Positions 1 through 7,353 of a DNA stretch of 18,592 nucleotides are shown here, piece by piece. Both the position numbers and the translations under genes were made by a program. The DNA is from CAZHGD01 sp964531735 (GTDB lineage Bacteria > Armatimonadota > UBA10988). Position 1 is the first letter of the stretch, and each line of letters starts with the position of its first letter. Where the stretch lies: positions 1 to 18,592 of the forward strand of contig CAZHGD010000146.1 of NCBI GenBank assembly GCA_964531735.1. Direction: 5' to 3'. The notes under the pieces were generated by a model. The model did no database searches. It saw only the letters and a program-made list of their open reading frames with translations, and was not told the origin of the DNA.

Positions 1-88
1 CCCTAACGCGACCCTGGCGGCAAGTTCACGGCTCGCTTGCGCAGGGCTAGCAGACGGCCCTTAGCCTCGTCGGCGGTTGATACCGCGC

Positions 89-104
89 GCCGCCTGCGGG
101 CGGC
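89..104 (+). other. Small hairpin just upstream of the prepilin ribosome binding site
   Basis: GCCGCC and GGCGGC form a perfect 6-bp stem around a TGCG loop. It ends 7 bases before the AAGGAG ribosome binding site (112-117). It could modulate translation or be chance in GC-rich DNA. It lacks a T tract, so it is not an intrinsic terminator. Confidence 0.3.
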
Positions 105-126
105 CGAAGCCAAGGAGCCCACAACC

Positions 127-960
127 ATGACGCGCAACCTGCCACGCCGCCCGGCGGCGTTCACGCTGATCGAACTGCTGGTGGTGATCGCCATCATCGC
201 CATCCTGGCGGCGATCCTGTTCCCCGTGTTTGCCAAGGCGCGCGAGAAGGCACGTCAGTCGAGCTGCCTGTCGAACCAAAAACAGCTCGGCGTGGCCCTG
301 ATGCAGTACGTCCAGGACTACGACGAGACGTATCCCTGGAGCTACTACTACGTCAACGGCACCGGTGGTGCGGGCGGCTACTTCCACTGGAGCCACACCT
401 GCAACAGCTACATCAAGAACTACCAGGTGTTCGTCTGCCCGAGTGACGTCAACAAGGGCGTCGCGCCGACCAACCCGGCGCTGGACTACCAGGCGCCGAA
501 GCTCAGCTACATCAGCAATGAAGCGCTGATGGGCCGGCCGCGCGCGTTCTTCCGCGGTGTGCCGATGGCGGCGCTGACGGCGCCGGCCAACCTGATCGCC
601 GTGACCGACCTGACCGATTGCCCGATGGCGTTGGGTGGCACGTCGGGTGCCAGCGGCACGGCGTTCAAGAGCCACCGCCCGGCCAACGCGTTCAGCCCAT
701 GGGACAACGATGCCGCCGTGAGCTCGACCGGGTACCTGACCGTCGACGCCGCGCTGGCGGCGCTGGATGCCGCCGAGGCGTTGACGGCGCCGGCCACCGG
801 TAGCATCCCGTTCATCAGCTACACCGGCGCCCGCCGGCACAACGGGGGTGCCAACTACACCTTCGCGGACGGCCATGCCAAGTGGCTGAAAGTCGATGCG
901 ACCATCACCGGCAAGCTGTGGGGTGACCAGTTCTACTCCACAGACGGTCGGGGGCTGTAG
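127..960 (+). CDS. Type IV prepilin-like (pseudopilin) protein with H-X9-DG domain
   Basis: 277 aa. The start is ATG 127, with AAGGAG (112-117) nine bases upstream. The N-terminus is a basic leader followed by A11|F12TLIE: a prepilin peptidase site with Glu at mature position 5 and a hydrophobic helix, then an AKAREKAR segment. Near the C-terminus H238 is followed nine residues later by D248-G249, inside a YTFADGH segment. This is the H-X9-DG signature of the DUF1559-like/prepilin-processing-associated family, common in Planctomycetes, Armatimonadota and Lentisphaerae. The middle has W/Y-rich, CPSD-containing sequence typical of these proteins. The protein is expected to be inserted in the inner membrane, processed by PilD and assembled in a pseudopilus or type II secretion-like structure; individual substrates are unknown. 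Ala rather than Gly at -1 is slightly unusual but tolerated in the family. A paralogous start lies at 18490. Confidence 0.9.
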   Translation: MTRNLPRRPAAFTLIELLVVIAIIAILAAILFPVFAKAREKARQSSCLSNQKQLGVALMQYVQDYDETYPWSYYYVNGTGGAGGYFHWSHTCNSYIKNYQVFVCPSDVNKGVAPTNPALDYQAPKLSYISNEALMGRPRAFFRGVPMAALTAPANLIAVTDLTDCPMALGGTSGASGTAFKSHRPANAFSPWDNDAAVSSTGYLTVDAALAALDAAEALTAPATGSIPFISYTGARRHNGGANYTFADGHAKWLKVDATITGKLWGDQFYSTDGRGL

Positions 961-992
961 CCAGACCCCACGAACGCCTCGCCCGCCTGCGG

Positions 993-1015
993 CCGGTTGA
1001 CCTCCGGGTCACCGG
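993..1015 (+). terminator. Possible weak hairpin after the prepilin gene
   Basis: CCGG-T-TGACC and GGTCA-CCGG can form a 9-bp stem with one bulged T and a four-base loop. It lies 33 bases after the prepilin stop and 17 bases before the next promoter. No T run follows, so termination here is only a possibility. Confidence 0.25.
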
Positions 1016-1031
1016 GCGTGGGTTGGGCCTA

Positions 1032-1059
1032 TTGACAGGGCCTGCGGGGCCGATAGAAT
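1032..1059 (+). promoter_or_regulatory. Sigma70-type promoter for the T-box/ileS transcript
   Basis: A perfect -35 TTGACA (1032-1037) is separated by 16 bases from -10 TAGAAT (1054-1059). Transcription would start near 1066, just before Stem I of the T-box leader, which fits the leader's 5' boundary. Confidence 0.82.
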
Positions 1060-1065
1060 ACTGAA

Positions 1066-1355
1066 GCATAACGACGCTGACGGGGACAGTAGTCCCGCGC
1101 GAGGCAGCCCAGAGAGCCGGCGGCAGGTGCGAGCCGGAGTGCCCAGCGGAACGAAGATCACCCCGGAGTCGGTGGTTCGACAATGTAGGGCCACCCGGCC
1201 ACCCTCCGTTACCATGGGGTACCGGCATCGCGCTGTTGGCGCCGTGCCGGGTGAGTGGGCACCTGCCGGGCGCCGTGGCGAGAGGCCATGGTGGCGGGCG
1301 CCAAATCGAGTGGCACCGCGGAGCTTCCGTCTCGATGGAGTACGGAGGCTTTTTT
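1066..1355 (+). promoter_or_regulatory. T-box riboswitch (transcriptional), isoleucine specifier, upstream of ileS
   Basis: The leader has the parts of a class I T-box. Stem I closes with CGAC (1072-1075)/GTCG (1168-1171) and GGGG (1082-1085)/CCCC (1161-1164). An AGTA motif (1088-1091) faces GAACGAAG-ATC-A, which places an AUC isoleucine specifier at 1157-1159 followed by a purine. A distal AGAGAGCCGG...GGTGCGAGCCGG segment (about 1111-1137) matches the conserved distal bulge/loop. The 3' part carries the T-box bulge TGGCACC (1311-1317) in an antiterminator built from ATCGAG (1305-1310)/CTCGAT (1331-1336) and GCGG/CCGT. The antiterminator competes with the terminator at 1321-1355. In the family, uncharged tRNA-Ile pairs with specifier and bulge and allows readthrough into ileS. 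The bulge reads UGGC rather than the UGGU expected for a tRNA with A73. The Stem II/III region (about 1172-1300) was not resolved by eye. Confidence 0.92.
1321..1355 (+). terminator. Intrinsic terminator of the T-box leader
   Basis: AGCTTCCGT (1322-1330) pairs with ACGGAGGCT (1342-1350), with one G-U pair, around an 11-base loop. A run of six Ts (1350-1355) follows. The left arm shares the CCGT and adjoining CTCGAT bases with the antiterminator, so the two structures exclude each other. It ends 27 bases before the ileS start. Confidence 0.9.
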
Positions 1356-1382
1356 GTTTGGGTGCCCGCAGAGGAGTGGACG

Positions 1383-4172
1383 ATGGACTATCGTGAGACG
1401 GTCAACCTGCCGCAGACCGAGTTCGCGCAGCGCGCGAACCTGGCGCAGCGCGAGCCGGCCCGCCTGGCGCAGTGGCAAGCGCTCGATCTCTACCGGCGTC
1501 AGCTCGCCCGCCGCGCCGCCGCGCCGCGCTTCGAGTTGCACGACGGACCGCCCTACTCCAACGGCCACATCCATATCGGCCATGTGCTCAACAAGGTGCT
1601 CAAGGACATCGTCACGCGCTATCGTGACCTGACGGGCTACCGGGCCAGCTACCGGCCGGGCTGGGACAACCACGGCCTGCCCATCGAGTACGCGGTCAGC
1701 CAGAACTTCCGCAAGGCCGGGCACACGCCCGACGTCCTCGAGATGCGGCGTGCTTGCCGCACCTACGCCGACGAGTGGATCGGCGTGCAGAGCGAGGACT
1801 TCCAGCGGCTGGGCGTGCGCGGCGACTGGGCCAACCCGTACCTGACCATGTCGCACGAGTTCGAGGCCGGCATCGTCCATGCCTTCGCCGAGCTGGCCAA
1901 GCAGGGCTACGTCTACCGCGGCGAGCGCATCGTCCAGTGGGCGCCGTCGTTGCAGACGGCGCTGGCCGATGCCGAGATCGAGTACGCCGACAAGGTCTCG
2001 CCGAGCATCTACGTGGCCTTTCCGGTCACCGAGCCGGGCGAGGCGTTGGCCGGTCTGGCCGACGCCGCGGTGGTGATCTGGACCACCACGCCGTGGACCA
2101 TCCCGGCCAACTTGGCCATCGCCGTCCACACCGATTACGACTACCGCGTCGTGCGCGCCGGCGGGCGGCACTACCTGCTGGCCGACCACTTGGCCGACCG
2201 GCTGAGCGAGGCTTTCGGCTGGACCGACGCCAGCACCGTCCGGGTGGTCAAGGGCGCCGCGCTGACCGGCGTGGTCACGCGCCACCCGCTCTACGACCGG
2301 CCGTCGCCGTTGGTGTTCGCCGACTATGTGACGCTGGAAGAAGGCACCGGCTGTGTCCACACCGCGCCCGGTCATGGTAAGGAGGACTTCGAGACCGGCC
2401 GCAAGCACGGCTTGCCGGCCTACTGCCCGGTGGACGAGGATGGTGTGTTCACCGCCGCGGTGGGCGAGCGCTTGGCGGGCCGCAAGGTCCTCAAGGCCAA
2501 CGACGAGGTCTGCGCGATGCTCTCCGAAGCCGGGGCGCTGCTGCGCCGCGAGGACTATCGGCATCAGTATCCGCACGACTGGCGGGCGCACGAGCCGATC
2601 ATCTTCCGCGCCACCACGCAGTGGTTCATGGACATCGACCATGAGGTCGACGGCACGACGCACCGCCGGCGGGCCATGGCCGCCATCGACCAGGTGACGT
2701 GGCATCCGGCCGAGGGCCGCGACCGCATCGGGCCGATGGTGGCCAACCGGCCTGACTGGTGCCTGTCGCGCCAGCGCGCCTGGGGCGTCGGCATCCCGGC
2801 GTTCTACTGTCCGTGCGGCGAGACCATCCTGGACGCCGCGGCGCTCGACAGTGTCGTCGCGTTGGTGCGGCGCGAGGGCTCGGACGCCTGGTTCGAGGTG
2901 CCGCCCGAGCAGATCCTGCCGGCCGGCTATGCCTGCCCGAAGTGCGGCGGTGCGCCCGCGGCGTTCCGCAAGGAGACCGACGTCCTGGACGTCTGGTTCG
3001 ACAGTGGCTCGACGCACCAGTTCTGCTACGGCGGTGAGGAACTGCCGGTCGACCTCTACCTGGAGGGCAGTGACCAGCACCGCGGCTGGTTCAACTCCTC
3101 GTTGATGGTCAGTGTCGGTCTGGGCGGCGCGGCGCCGTACCGCGCGGTGGTGACGCACGGCTTCGTGCTGGACGCCGACGGCAAGGCGATGAGCAAGAGC
3201 CTGGGCAACGTGATCGCGCCGAGCAAGGTCATCGACCAGTACGGTGCCGACGTGCTGCGGTTGTGGGTGGCCTCGACCGACTTCTACCAGGACGTCCGCC
3301 TGAGCGACGAGATCCTGCGCCGCGTCACCGACACCTACCGGAACCTGCGCAACTCGTTCCGGTTCCTGCTGGGCAACCTGCACGACTTCGACCCGGCCCA
3401 AGACGCGGTGGACGCCGCGCGGTTCAGCCCGCTCGACCGCTACGTGCTGCACCGGCTGGAAGAGCTGAAGGCCGCGGCGCGCGACGCGTACGAGGGCTAT
3501 CAGTTCCACCGGCTGGTGACCGCCGCGCACCTGTTCGTGCTGGAGGTCAGCGCCGTCTATCTCGACGTGGCCAAGGACGAGCTGTACTGCGGTCTGCCCC
3601 GCGGCACGGCCCGACGGGCGATCCAGACGGTGATGCACACGGTCTGCAGCGAACTGGCGCGTGTGCTCGCGCCGGTGTTGTGCTTCACCTGCGACGAGGT
3701 CTGGGAGTACCTGCCGGGCTCCGGCGACGCCAGTGTGCACCTGGGCGACTGGCCGGCGGTCTGCCCCGAGCGGCTGGATGCGGCGCTGGCGGCCGACTTC
3801 CAGCGGCTGCTGGCGGTGCGTGACCAGGTGAAGCGGGCGCAAGAGGCGGCCAACGCCGACAAGGTCAAGGCCGACAAGGTGAACCCGCTGGAGATGCAGG
3901 TCGAGCTGGCGGCGTCGGGCGACGAGCTGGCGCTGCTGGAGCGCTATCAATCGGAGCTGCGTGCGCTGTTCGTGGTCAGCGCGGTGGTGGTGCGCCCGGG
4001 TGACGGCGAGTTGGCCGTCACCGTCTCGCGCGCTGCCGGCCGACGGTGCGCGCGGAGCTGGCGGGTGTTCAGCGAAGCGGAGTTCGGCCAGGTGGCCGGC
4101 CACCCGGAGGTGTCGAACCGGGACGGTGAAGTGGTCGAGTGGCTGCGGGCCGCCGGGCGGCTTGGCGAATGA
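1383..4172 (+). CDS. ileS: Isoleucyl-tRNA synthetase
   Basis: 929 aa, the usual length for bacterial IleRS. Start ATG 1383 is preceded by GAGGAG (1371-1376); upstream in-frame sequence belongs to the T-box leader. The enzyme charges tRNA-Ile with isoleucine in the cytoplasm. Class I signatures are HIGH (H64-H67), WFDSG (538-542) and AMSKS (602-606, Ala at the usual first Lys). The CP1 editing domain shows TTTPWTIPANLA and the HTAPGHGKEDF segment. The central zinc knuckle is intact (C476, C478, C518, C521). The anticodon-binding helical region follows at roughly 680-840. The C-terminal IleRS zinc finger is degenerate: of the usual CxxC...CxxC only C889 remains, with Ser at 892 and no later cysteine pair. 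Expression is controlled by the upstream T-box. The next gene lies beyond an inverted repeat, so readthrough further downstream is uncertain. Confidence 0.97.
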   Translation: MDYRETVNLPQTEFAQRANLAQREPARLAQWQALDLYRRQLARRAAAPRFELHDGPPYSNGHIHIGHVLNKVLKDIVTRYRDLTGYRASYRPGWDNHGLPIEYAVSQNFRKAGHTPDVLEMRRACRTYADEWIGVQSEDFQRLGVRGDWANPYLTMSHEFEAGIVHAFAELAKQGYVYRGERIVQWAPSLQTALADAEIEYADKVSPSIYVAFPVTEPGEALAGLADAAVVIWTTTPWTIPANLAIAVHTDYDYRVVRAGGRHYLLADHLADRLSEAFGWTDASTVRVVKGAALTGVVTRHPLYDRPSPLVFADYVTLEEGTGCVHTAPGHGKEDFETGRKHGLPAYCPVDEDGVFTAAVGERLAGRKVLKANDEVCAMLSEAGALLRREDYRHQYPHDWRAHEPIIFRATTQWFMDIDHEVDGTTHRRRAMAAIDQVTWHPAEGRDRIGPMVANRPDWCLSRQRAWGVGIPAFYCPCGETILDAAALDSVVALVRREGSDAWFEVPPEQILPAGYACPKCGGAPAAFRKETDVLDVWFDSGSTHQFCYGGEELPVDLYLEGSDQHRGWFNSSLMVSVGLGGAAPYRAVVTHGFVLDADGKAMSKSLGNVIAPSKVIDQYGADVLRLWVASTDFYQDVRLSDEILRRVTDTYRNLRNSFRFLLGNLHDFDPAQDAVDAARFSPLDRYVLHRLEELKAAARDAYEGYQFHRLVTAAHLFVLEVSAVYLDVAKDELYCGLPRGTARRAIQTVMHTVCSELARVLAPVLCFTCDEVWEYLPGSGDASVHLGDWPAVCPERLDAALAADFQRLLAVRDQVKRAQEAANADKVKADKVNPLEMQVELAASGDELALLERYQSELRALFVVSAVVVRPGDGELAVTVSRAAGRRCARSWRVFSEAEFGQVAGHPEVSNRDGEVVEWLRAAGRLGE

Positions 4173-4197
4173 CCATGCGGTGAAGTCCGGCAAGATG

Positions 4198-4229
4198 CTT
4201 GTCCTGAGTAGCCCGCAGGGCGTATCAAA
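4198..4229 (+). repeat. Left copy of 32-bp inverted repeat flanking the GIY-YIG gene
   Basis: This 32-bp element begins 26 bases after the ileS stop and matches the reverse complement of 4595-4626 with only two mismatches. A core of 23 bp (4204-4226) is identical. Each copy is itself an imperfect palindrome centred on GCCC-TGC-GGGC with flanking TA/TA and outer CCT/AGG-type pairs, like a REP element. Confidence 0.93.
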
Positions 4230-4253
4230 TACCGTTGCCGGTGGGAGCTCGCT

Positions 4254-4574
4254 GTGGACCGGTGCTACGTGTACATCCTGGAGTGTGCGGACGGGTCCTA
4301 CTACACTGGTCTGACCGACGCCCCGGCGCAGCGGTTGGCCGAGCACCAGGCTGGTGAAGGATACCGGTCCACGGCAGAGCGCCGACCGGTTCGGTGGGTG
4401 TGGCTGGAGTCCTTGGCCGATCGCGAGGACGCCGCCATGATGGAGACACGGCTGAAGGGATGGAGCCGGGCGAAGAAGCAGGCGCTGATTGACGGCGACG
4501 TGGAAGCCCTGCCGCTGTTGGCCAAGAAGACGGACTGGGAGGGCTGGCAGCAGCGACGGAAGGGCCGATCGTGA
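4254..4574 (+). CDS. GIY-YIG family endonuclease, small stand-alone protein
   Basis: 106 aa. The start is GTG 4254, with GGGAG (4243-4247) six bases upstream. The GIY-YIG fold signature is complete: YVYIL (5-9) and YYTGLT (16-21) form the two motif strands. R27 and H31 sit in RLAEH, and E64 in the METRLKGWSRAKK segment is the expected metal-binding catalytic glutamate, followed by the LI helix. These single-domain proteins cut or nick DNA; cellular roles are mostly unknown. The gene sits alone between two 32-bp inverted repeats (4198-4229 and 4595-4626), ending 20 bases before the right copy. That suggests the nuclease and the repeats form one unit, comparable in design to transposase-linked REP elements. 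It is unlikely to be UvrC (no other UvrC domains) or an intron-encoded homing enzyme (no intron or split gene). Confidence 0.9.
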   Translation: MDRCYVYILECADGSYYTGLTDAPAQRLAEHQAGEGYRSTAERRPVRWVWLESLADREDAAMMETRLKGWSRAKKQALIDGDVEALPLLAKKTDWEGWQQRRKGRS

Positions 4575-4594
4575 GGTGACCCGCTGGGCGGCCC

Positions 4595-4626
4595 TTCGAT
4601 ACGCCCTGCGGGCTACTCAGGGCAAG
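4595..4626 (-). repeat. Right copy of 32-bp inverted repeat flanking the GIY-YIG gene
   Basis: Reverse complement of 4198-4229 with two mismatches. The palindromic core can fold as GCCC-TGC-GGGC, extended by CCCT...AGGG at the outside, so it might also act as a transcription or mRNA 3'-end structure. The glycosyltransferase gene starts 62 bases further on. Confidence 0.93.
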
Positions 4627-4687
4627 CTGGTCTCAGTTGGCGCGTAAAGGCCGGTGCTGCGGCCGGGAATGGACCTTGGAGCGGACG

Positions 4688-5647
4688 ATGGCTGACAACG
4701 GCGGCGACCAGGTGACCGTAGCGCGCGGCGAGCGGGTGGCCGAGCATCCGCGGGTCTCGGTGATCATCCCGAGCTATCGCTCACACACGCTCGATCAGGC
4801 GATCGACAGCGTGCGGGCGCAGACGTTCGGCGCCTTCGAGATCATCGTGGTCGATGACGGCTCGCCCGAGCCACAGGTGCCGGCCGACCAGAGCGATGTG
4901 GTTCTCGTGCGGCAGCCGAACACCGGTCCGGGTGGCGCGCGGAACCGCGGCGCGCATCTGGCTCGCGGTGAGTTCCTGGCGTTTCTCGACAGCGACGACC
5001 GCTGGCGACCGGAGAAGCTGGCGCGCCAGGTGGCGTTCCACGACGCCAATCCCGAGTTGGTCCTGTCCTGCCCGGATATCGTGCTGGTCACGCTCGACGG
5101 CGTCGAGGTGACCCGGCAGAGCCGCCGGTATGGCCTGCGCGAAGGAGTGGTGTCGCTGGACAAGCTGTTCTGTGAGAACTGCTTTGCCACCAGCGGCGCC
5201 ATGATTCCGAAGTCGGCCTTCGACCGCACCGCGGGCTTCGACCCGCAGCGGCTGGCGGCGGAGGACTATGCGCTGTGGCTGCGACTGGCCGCTATCGGCT
5301 CGGTGGGCTTCCTCGACGAGGTGCTGGTGGAGCACGTCGAGCACGAGGCCAGCCTGACCGAGCAGGGCCAACGCGCCGGGCGCTGGCACGATGCCGAGCT
5401 CGAGGTCTACCGCAACTTCCTCGCCGAGCACCCGCAGTTCCGCGGTGAGCCGTTCGTGCGGGCGGCGTTCGCCCGCGCGGAGTTCGACCGCGGCTATGGG
5501 TGCTTGCAGCGCGGGCGCCGCCGCGAAGCCCGCGAGGCCTTCCTGGCCTCGCTGCGGCAGCGGCCCTGGCGGCTCAAGACCTGGTTCAACCTGGCGCGGA
5601 CCTACGCGCCGCACCGGCCCGCGCCCGAGGCGGACGCCGGCCGGTAG
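4688..5647 (+). CDS. Family 2 glycosyltransferase
   Basis: 319 aa. ATG 4688 was chosen because GGAG (4678-4681) lies six bases upstream; an in-frame TTG at 4637 would add 17 poorly conserved-looking residues. The N-terminal GT-A fold shows RVSVIIPSYR (22-31), IIVVDDGS (52-59), the GPGGARNRG segment (80-88) and the metal-binding DSDD (101-104). An EDY acceptor-side motif lies near 192-194. GT2 enzymes of this type transfer a sugar from a nucleotide donor to a polysaccharide, lipid or protein acceptor; donor and acceptor cannot be read from sequence. Residues about 270-310 look like one TPR-type helical repeat (CLQRGRRREAREAFLASLRQ). There is no clear signal peptide or membrane segment. cimA follows nine bases after the stop, so the two are probably co-transcribed. 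With the nearby Lpt genes, a role in the cell envelope is plausible. Confidence 0.9.
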   Translation: MADNGGDQVTVARGERVAEHPRVSVIIPSYRSHTLDQAIDSVRAQTFGAFEIIVVDDGSPEPQVPADQSDVVLVRQPNTGPGGARNRGAHLARGEFLAFLDSDDRWRPEKLARQVAFHDANPELVLSCPDIVLVTLDGVEVTRQSRRYGLREGVVSLDKLFCENCFATSGAMIPKSAFDRTAGFDPQRLAAEDYALWLRLAAIGSVGFLDEVLVEHVEHEASLTEQGQRAGRWHDAELEVYRNFLAEHPQFRGEPFVRAAFARAEFDRGYGCLQRGRRREAREAFLASLRQRPWRLKTWFNLARTYAPHRPAPEADAGR

Positions 5648-5656
5648 GAGACAGTG

Positions 5657-7264
5657 ATGGCGTTGGTGGAGGTCTATGACACGACGCTGCGCGATGGCGC
5701 GCAGGCGGCCGGCATCACATTCACCCTCGAGGACAAGCTGCAAGTGACCGCGGCACTCGACGAGCTGGGCGTCCACTACGTGGAAGGCGGCTGGCCGAAC
5801 CCGACGCACGAGGCGGATGTGGAGTTCTTCCGCCGGGTGCGCGAGCTGCCGCTCAAACACGCGCAAGTGGCCGCGTTCGGTTCCACGCGGCGGGCCGACC
5901 TGGCCGCGGCGGACGACCCGCAGCTCCAGACGCTGCTGTCCGCCGAGACGCCGGTGGTGACCTTGTTCGGCAAGACCTGGCCGCTGCACGTCAAGCAGGT
6001 GCTCAAGGTCAGCCCCGCGGCCAATCTGGCGATGATCGAGAGCAGCATCCGCTTCCTGAAGGACGCCGGCCGCTTCGTGGTCTACGACGCGGAGCACTTC
6101 TTCGACGGCTTCGCCGCCGACCCGGTCTATGCGTTGGCCACGCTGCGGGCCGCCGAGCAGGGCGGGGCCGATCGCGTCGTGCTCTGCGACACCAACGGTG
6201 GCACCATGCCGCTGACGTTGTTCGAGTGCGTGCAGCGCGTCATCGAGGCGGTGGCGGTGCCGGTCGGCGTGCACGCCCACAACGACGCCGGCTGCGGCGT
6301 GGCCAACTCGATGATGGCCATCAAGGCCGGGGCCACGCATGTCCAGGGCACCATCAACGGCTTCGGCGAGCGTTGCGGCAACGCCAACCTGTGCCAGATC
6401 ATCCCGAACCTGATGCTCAAGCTCGGCTACGAGGTGCTGCCCGACGGCCACCTGAGCGATCTGACCAAGGTGTCGCGGCTGATCTCCGAGTTGGCCAACC
6501 AGACCCACGATGAGCGGCAGGGCTACGTGGGCGAGAGCGCCTTCAGTCACAAAGGCGGCACGCACATCGATGCCATGCGGAAGACACCGCAGGCCTACGA
6601 GCACATCAGCCCCGAACTGGTGGGCAACCGGCGGCGCATCCTGCTGTCGGACCAGTCGGGTGCCGGTACGCTGACCTGGAAGCTGCAACATCTGTATCCG
6701 GAGCTGGACAAGCAGAATCCGGCGGTGCGGCGCCTGCTCAAGGACCTGAAGGACCTGGAGGGCGCCGGCTACCGGTTCGAGGCGGCCGAGGCCAGCTTCG
6801 AGCTGCGGGCCCGGCAAGCGCTGGGTGACTTCCGCCCGCGGTTCGAGCTGATCAACTACCGGGTGCGGCTCGACCGCATCGCCAAGCACGGCACGGTGCA
6901 CGAGGCCAGCGTGAAGATCCGCATCGGCGACGAGGAGCGGCACACGGTGGCCGAGGGCAACGGTCCGGTGAACGCGCTGAACCTGGCGCTGAAGAAGGCG
7001 CTGCGCCGGTCGTTCCCCGAAGTCGAACGCATCCACCTGCTCGACTACAAGGTGCGGGTGCTCGATTCGGGCAGTGGCACGGCGGCGCGAGTGCGGGTGC
7101 TCATCTGGAGTCGCGCCAACGGGCACGAATACGGCACGGTCGGTGTTTCGGAGGACATTATCGAGGCCAGTTGGGAGGCGATGGTCGACAGCCTCGAGTA
7201 CGGCCTCGAAGTGCTGGCCGACCGGGCCAGGCCGCTGCCGGCGCCGGCCGGCGAGGCCGCTTAG
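5657..7264 (+). CDS. cimA: (R)-citramalate synthase
   Basis: 535 aa, normal for CimA. ATG 5657 lies six bases after GGAG (5647-5650, overlapping the previous stop); a GTG three bases earlier is too close to it. The enzyme condenses pyruvate with acetyl-CoA to citramalate, the first step of threonine-independent isoleucine synthesis. The TIM-barrel start is YDTTLRDGAQ (7-16), with catalytic R12 and metal ligand D13. The metal-binding HAHND is at 206-210, followed by the NGFGERCGNANL segment characteristic of this subgroup. KGGTHIDAM and GNRRRILLSDQSGAGTL lie in the linker region. Residues about 395-525 form the LeuA-type regulatory dimerisation domain, which binds isoleucine for feedback inhibition in characterised members. 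The overall pattern fits CimA better than 2-isopropylmalate or homocitrate synthase. The location 1.5 kb from T-box-controlled ileS reinforces the isoleucine assignment. Confidence 0.93.
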   Translation: MALVEVYDTTLRDGAQAAGITFTLEDKLQVTAALDELGVHYVEGGWPNPTHEADVEFFRRVRELPLKHAQVAAFGSTRRADLAAADDPQLQTLLSAETPVVTLFGKTWPLHVKQVLKVSPAANLAMIESSIRFLKDAGRFVVYDAEHFFDGFAADPVYALATLRAAEQGGADRVVLCDTNGGTMPLTLFECVQRVIEAVAVPVGVHAHNDAGCGVANSMMAIKAGATHVQGTINGFGERCGNANLCQIIPNLMLKLGYEVLPDGHLSDLTKVSRLISELANQTHDERQGYVGESAFSHKGGTHIDAMRKTPQAYEHISPELVGNRRRILLSDQSGAGTLTWKLQHLYPELDKQNPAVRRLLKDLKDLEGAGYRFEAAEASFELRARQALGDFRPRFELINYRVRLDRIAKHGTVHEASVKIRIGDEERHTVAEGNGPVNALNLALKKALRRSFPEVERIHLLDYKVRVLDSGSGTAARVRVLIWSRANGHEYGTVGVSEDIIEASWEAMVDSLEYGLEVLADRARPLPAPAGEAA

Positions 7265-7283
7265 GGCGGTTGGCGGCGCGGTG

Positions 7284-7322
7284 GCGAGCGGCCGGCGGTG
7301 GCGGTGGCGGCCGGCCGCTCGC
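7284..7322 (+). terminator. Strong GC-rich hairpin after cimA, probable transcription barrier
   Basis: A perfect 13-bp inverted repeat: the left arm (7284-7296) starts GCGAGCGGCC and the right arm (7310-7322) is its exact reverse complement, around a 13-base G/T-rich loop. It lies 19 bases after the cimA stop. There is no T tract, so termination may be Rho-assisted. It directly abuts the next promoter. Confidence 0.55.
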
Positions 7323-7323
7323 A

Positions 7324-7353
7324 TTGACGGCAACGCTTCCGGCTGGGTACAAT
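7324..7353 (+). promoter_or_regulatory. Promoter of the eutN-like/lpt operon
   Basis: -35 TTGACG (7324-7329) and -10 TACAAT (7348-7353) are separated by 18 bases. The predicted start near 7360 gives a very short leader before the ribosome binding site GGGAG (7363-7367) and ATG 7374. Confidence 0.7.

Noticed and set aside
1209..4346. Very long minus-strand open frame opposite ileS (1045 codons)
   Set aside because: The product is Arg/His/Gln/Leu-rich with no domain, and the opposite strand encodes an unmistakable IleRS. Such frames are side effects of GC-rich codon use.
4254..4574. Reading the GIY-YIG gene as a homing endonuclease of an intron or as UvrC
   Set aside because: No split host gene, no intron features and no other UvrC domains. 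The flanking repeats suggest a different kind of unit.
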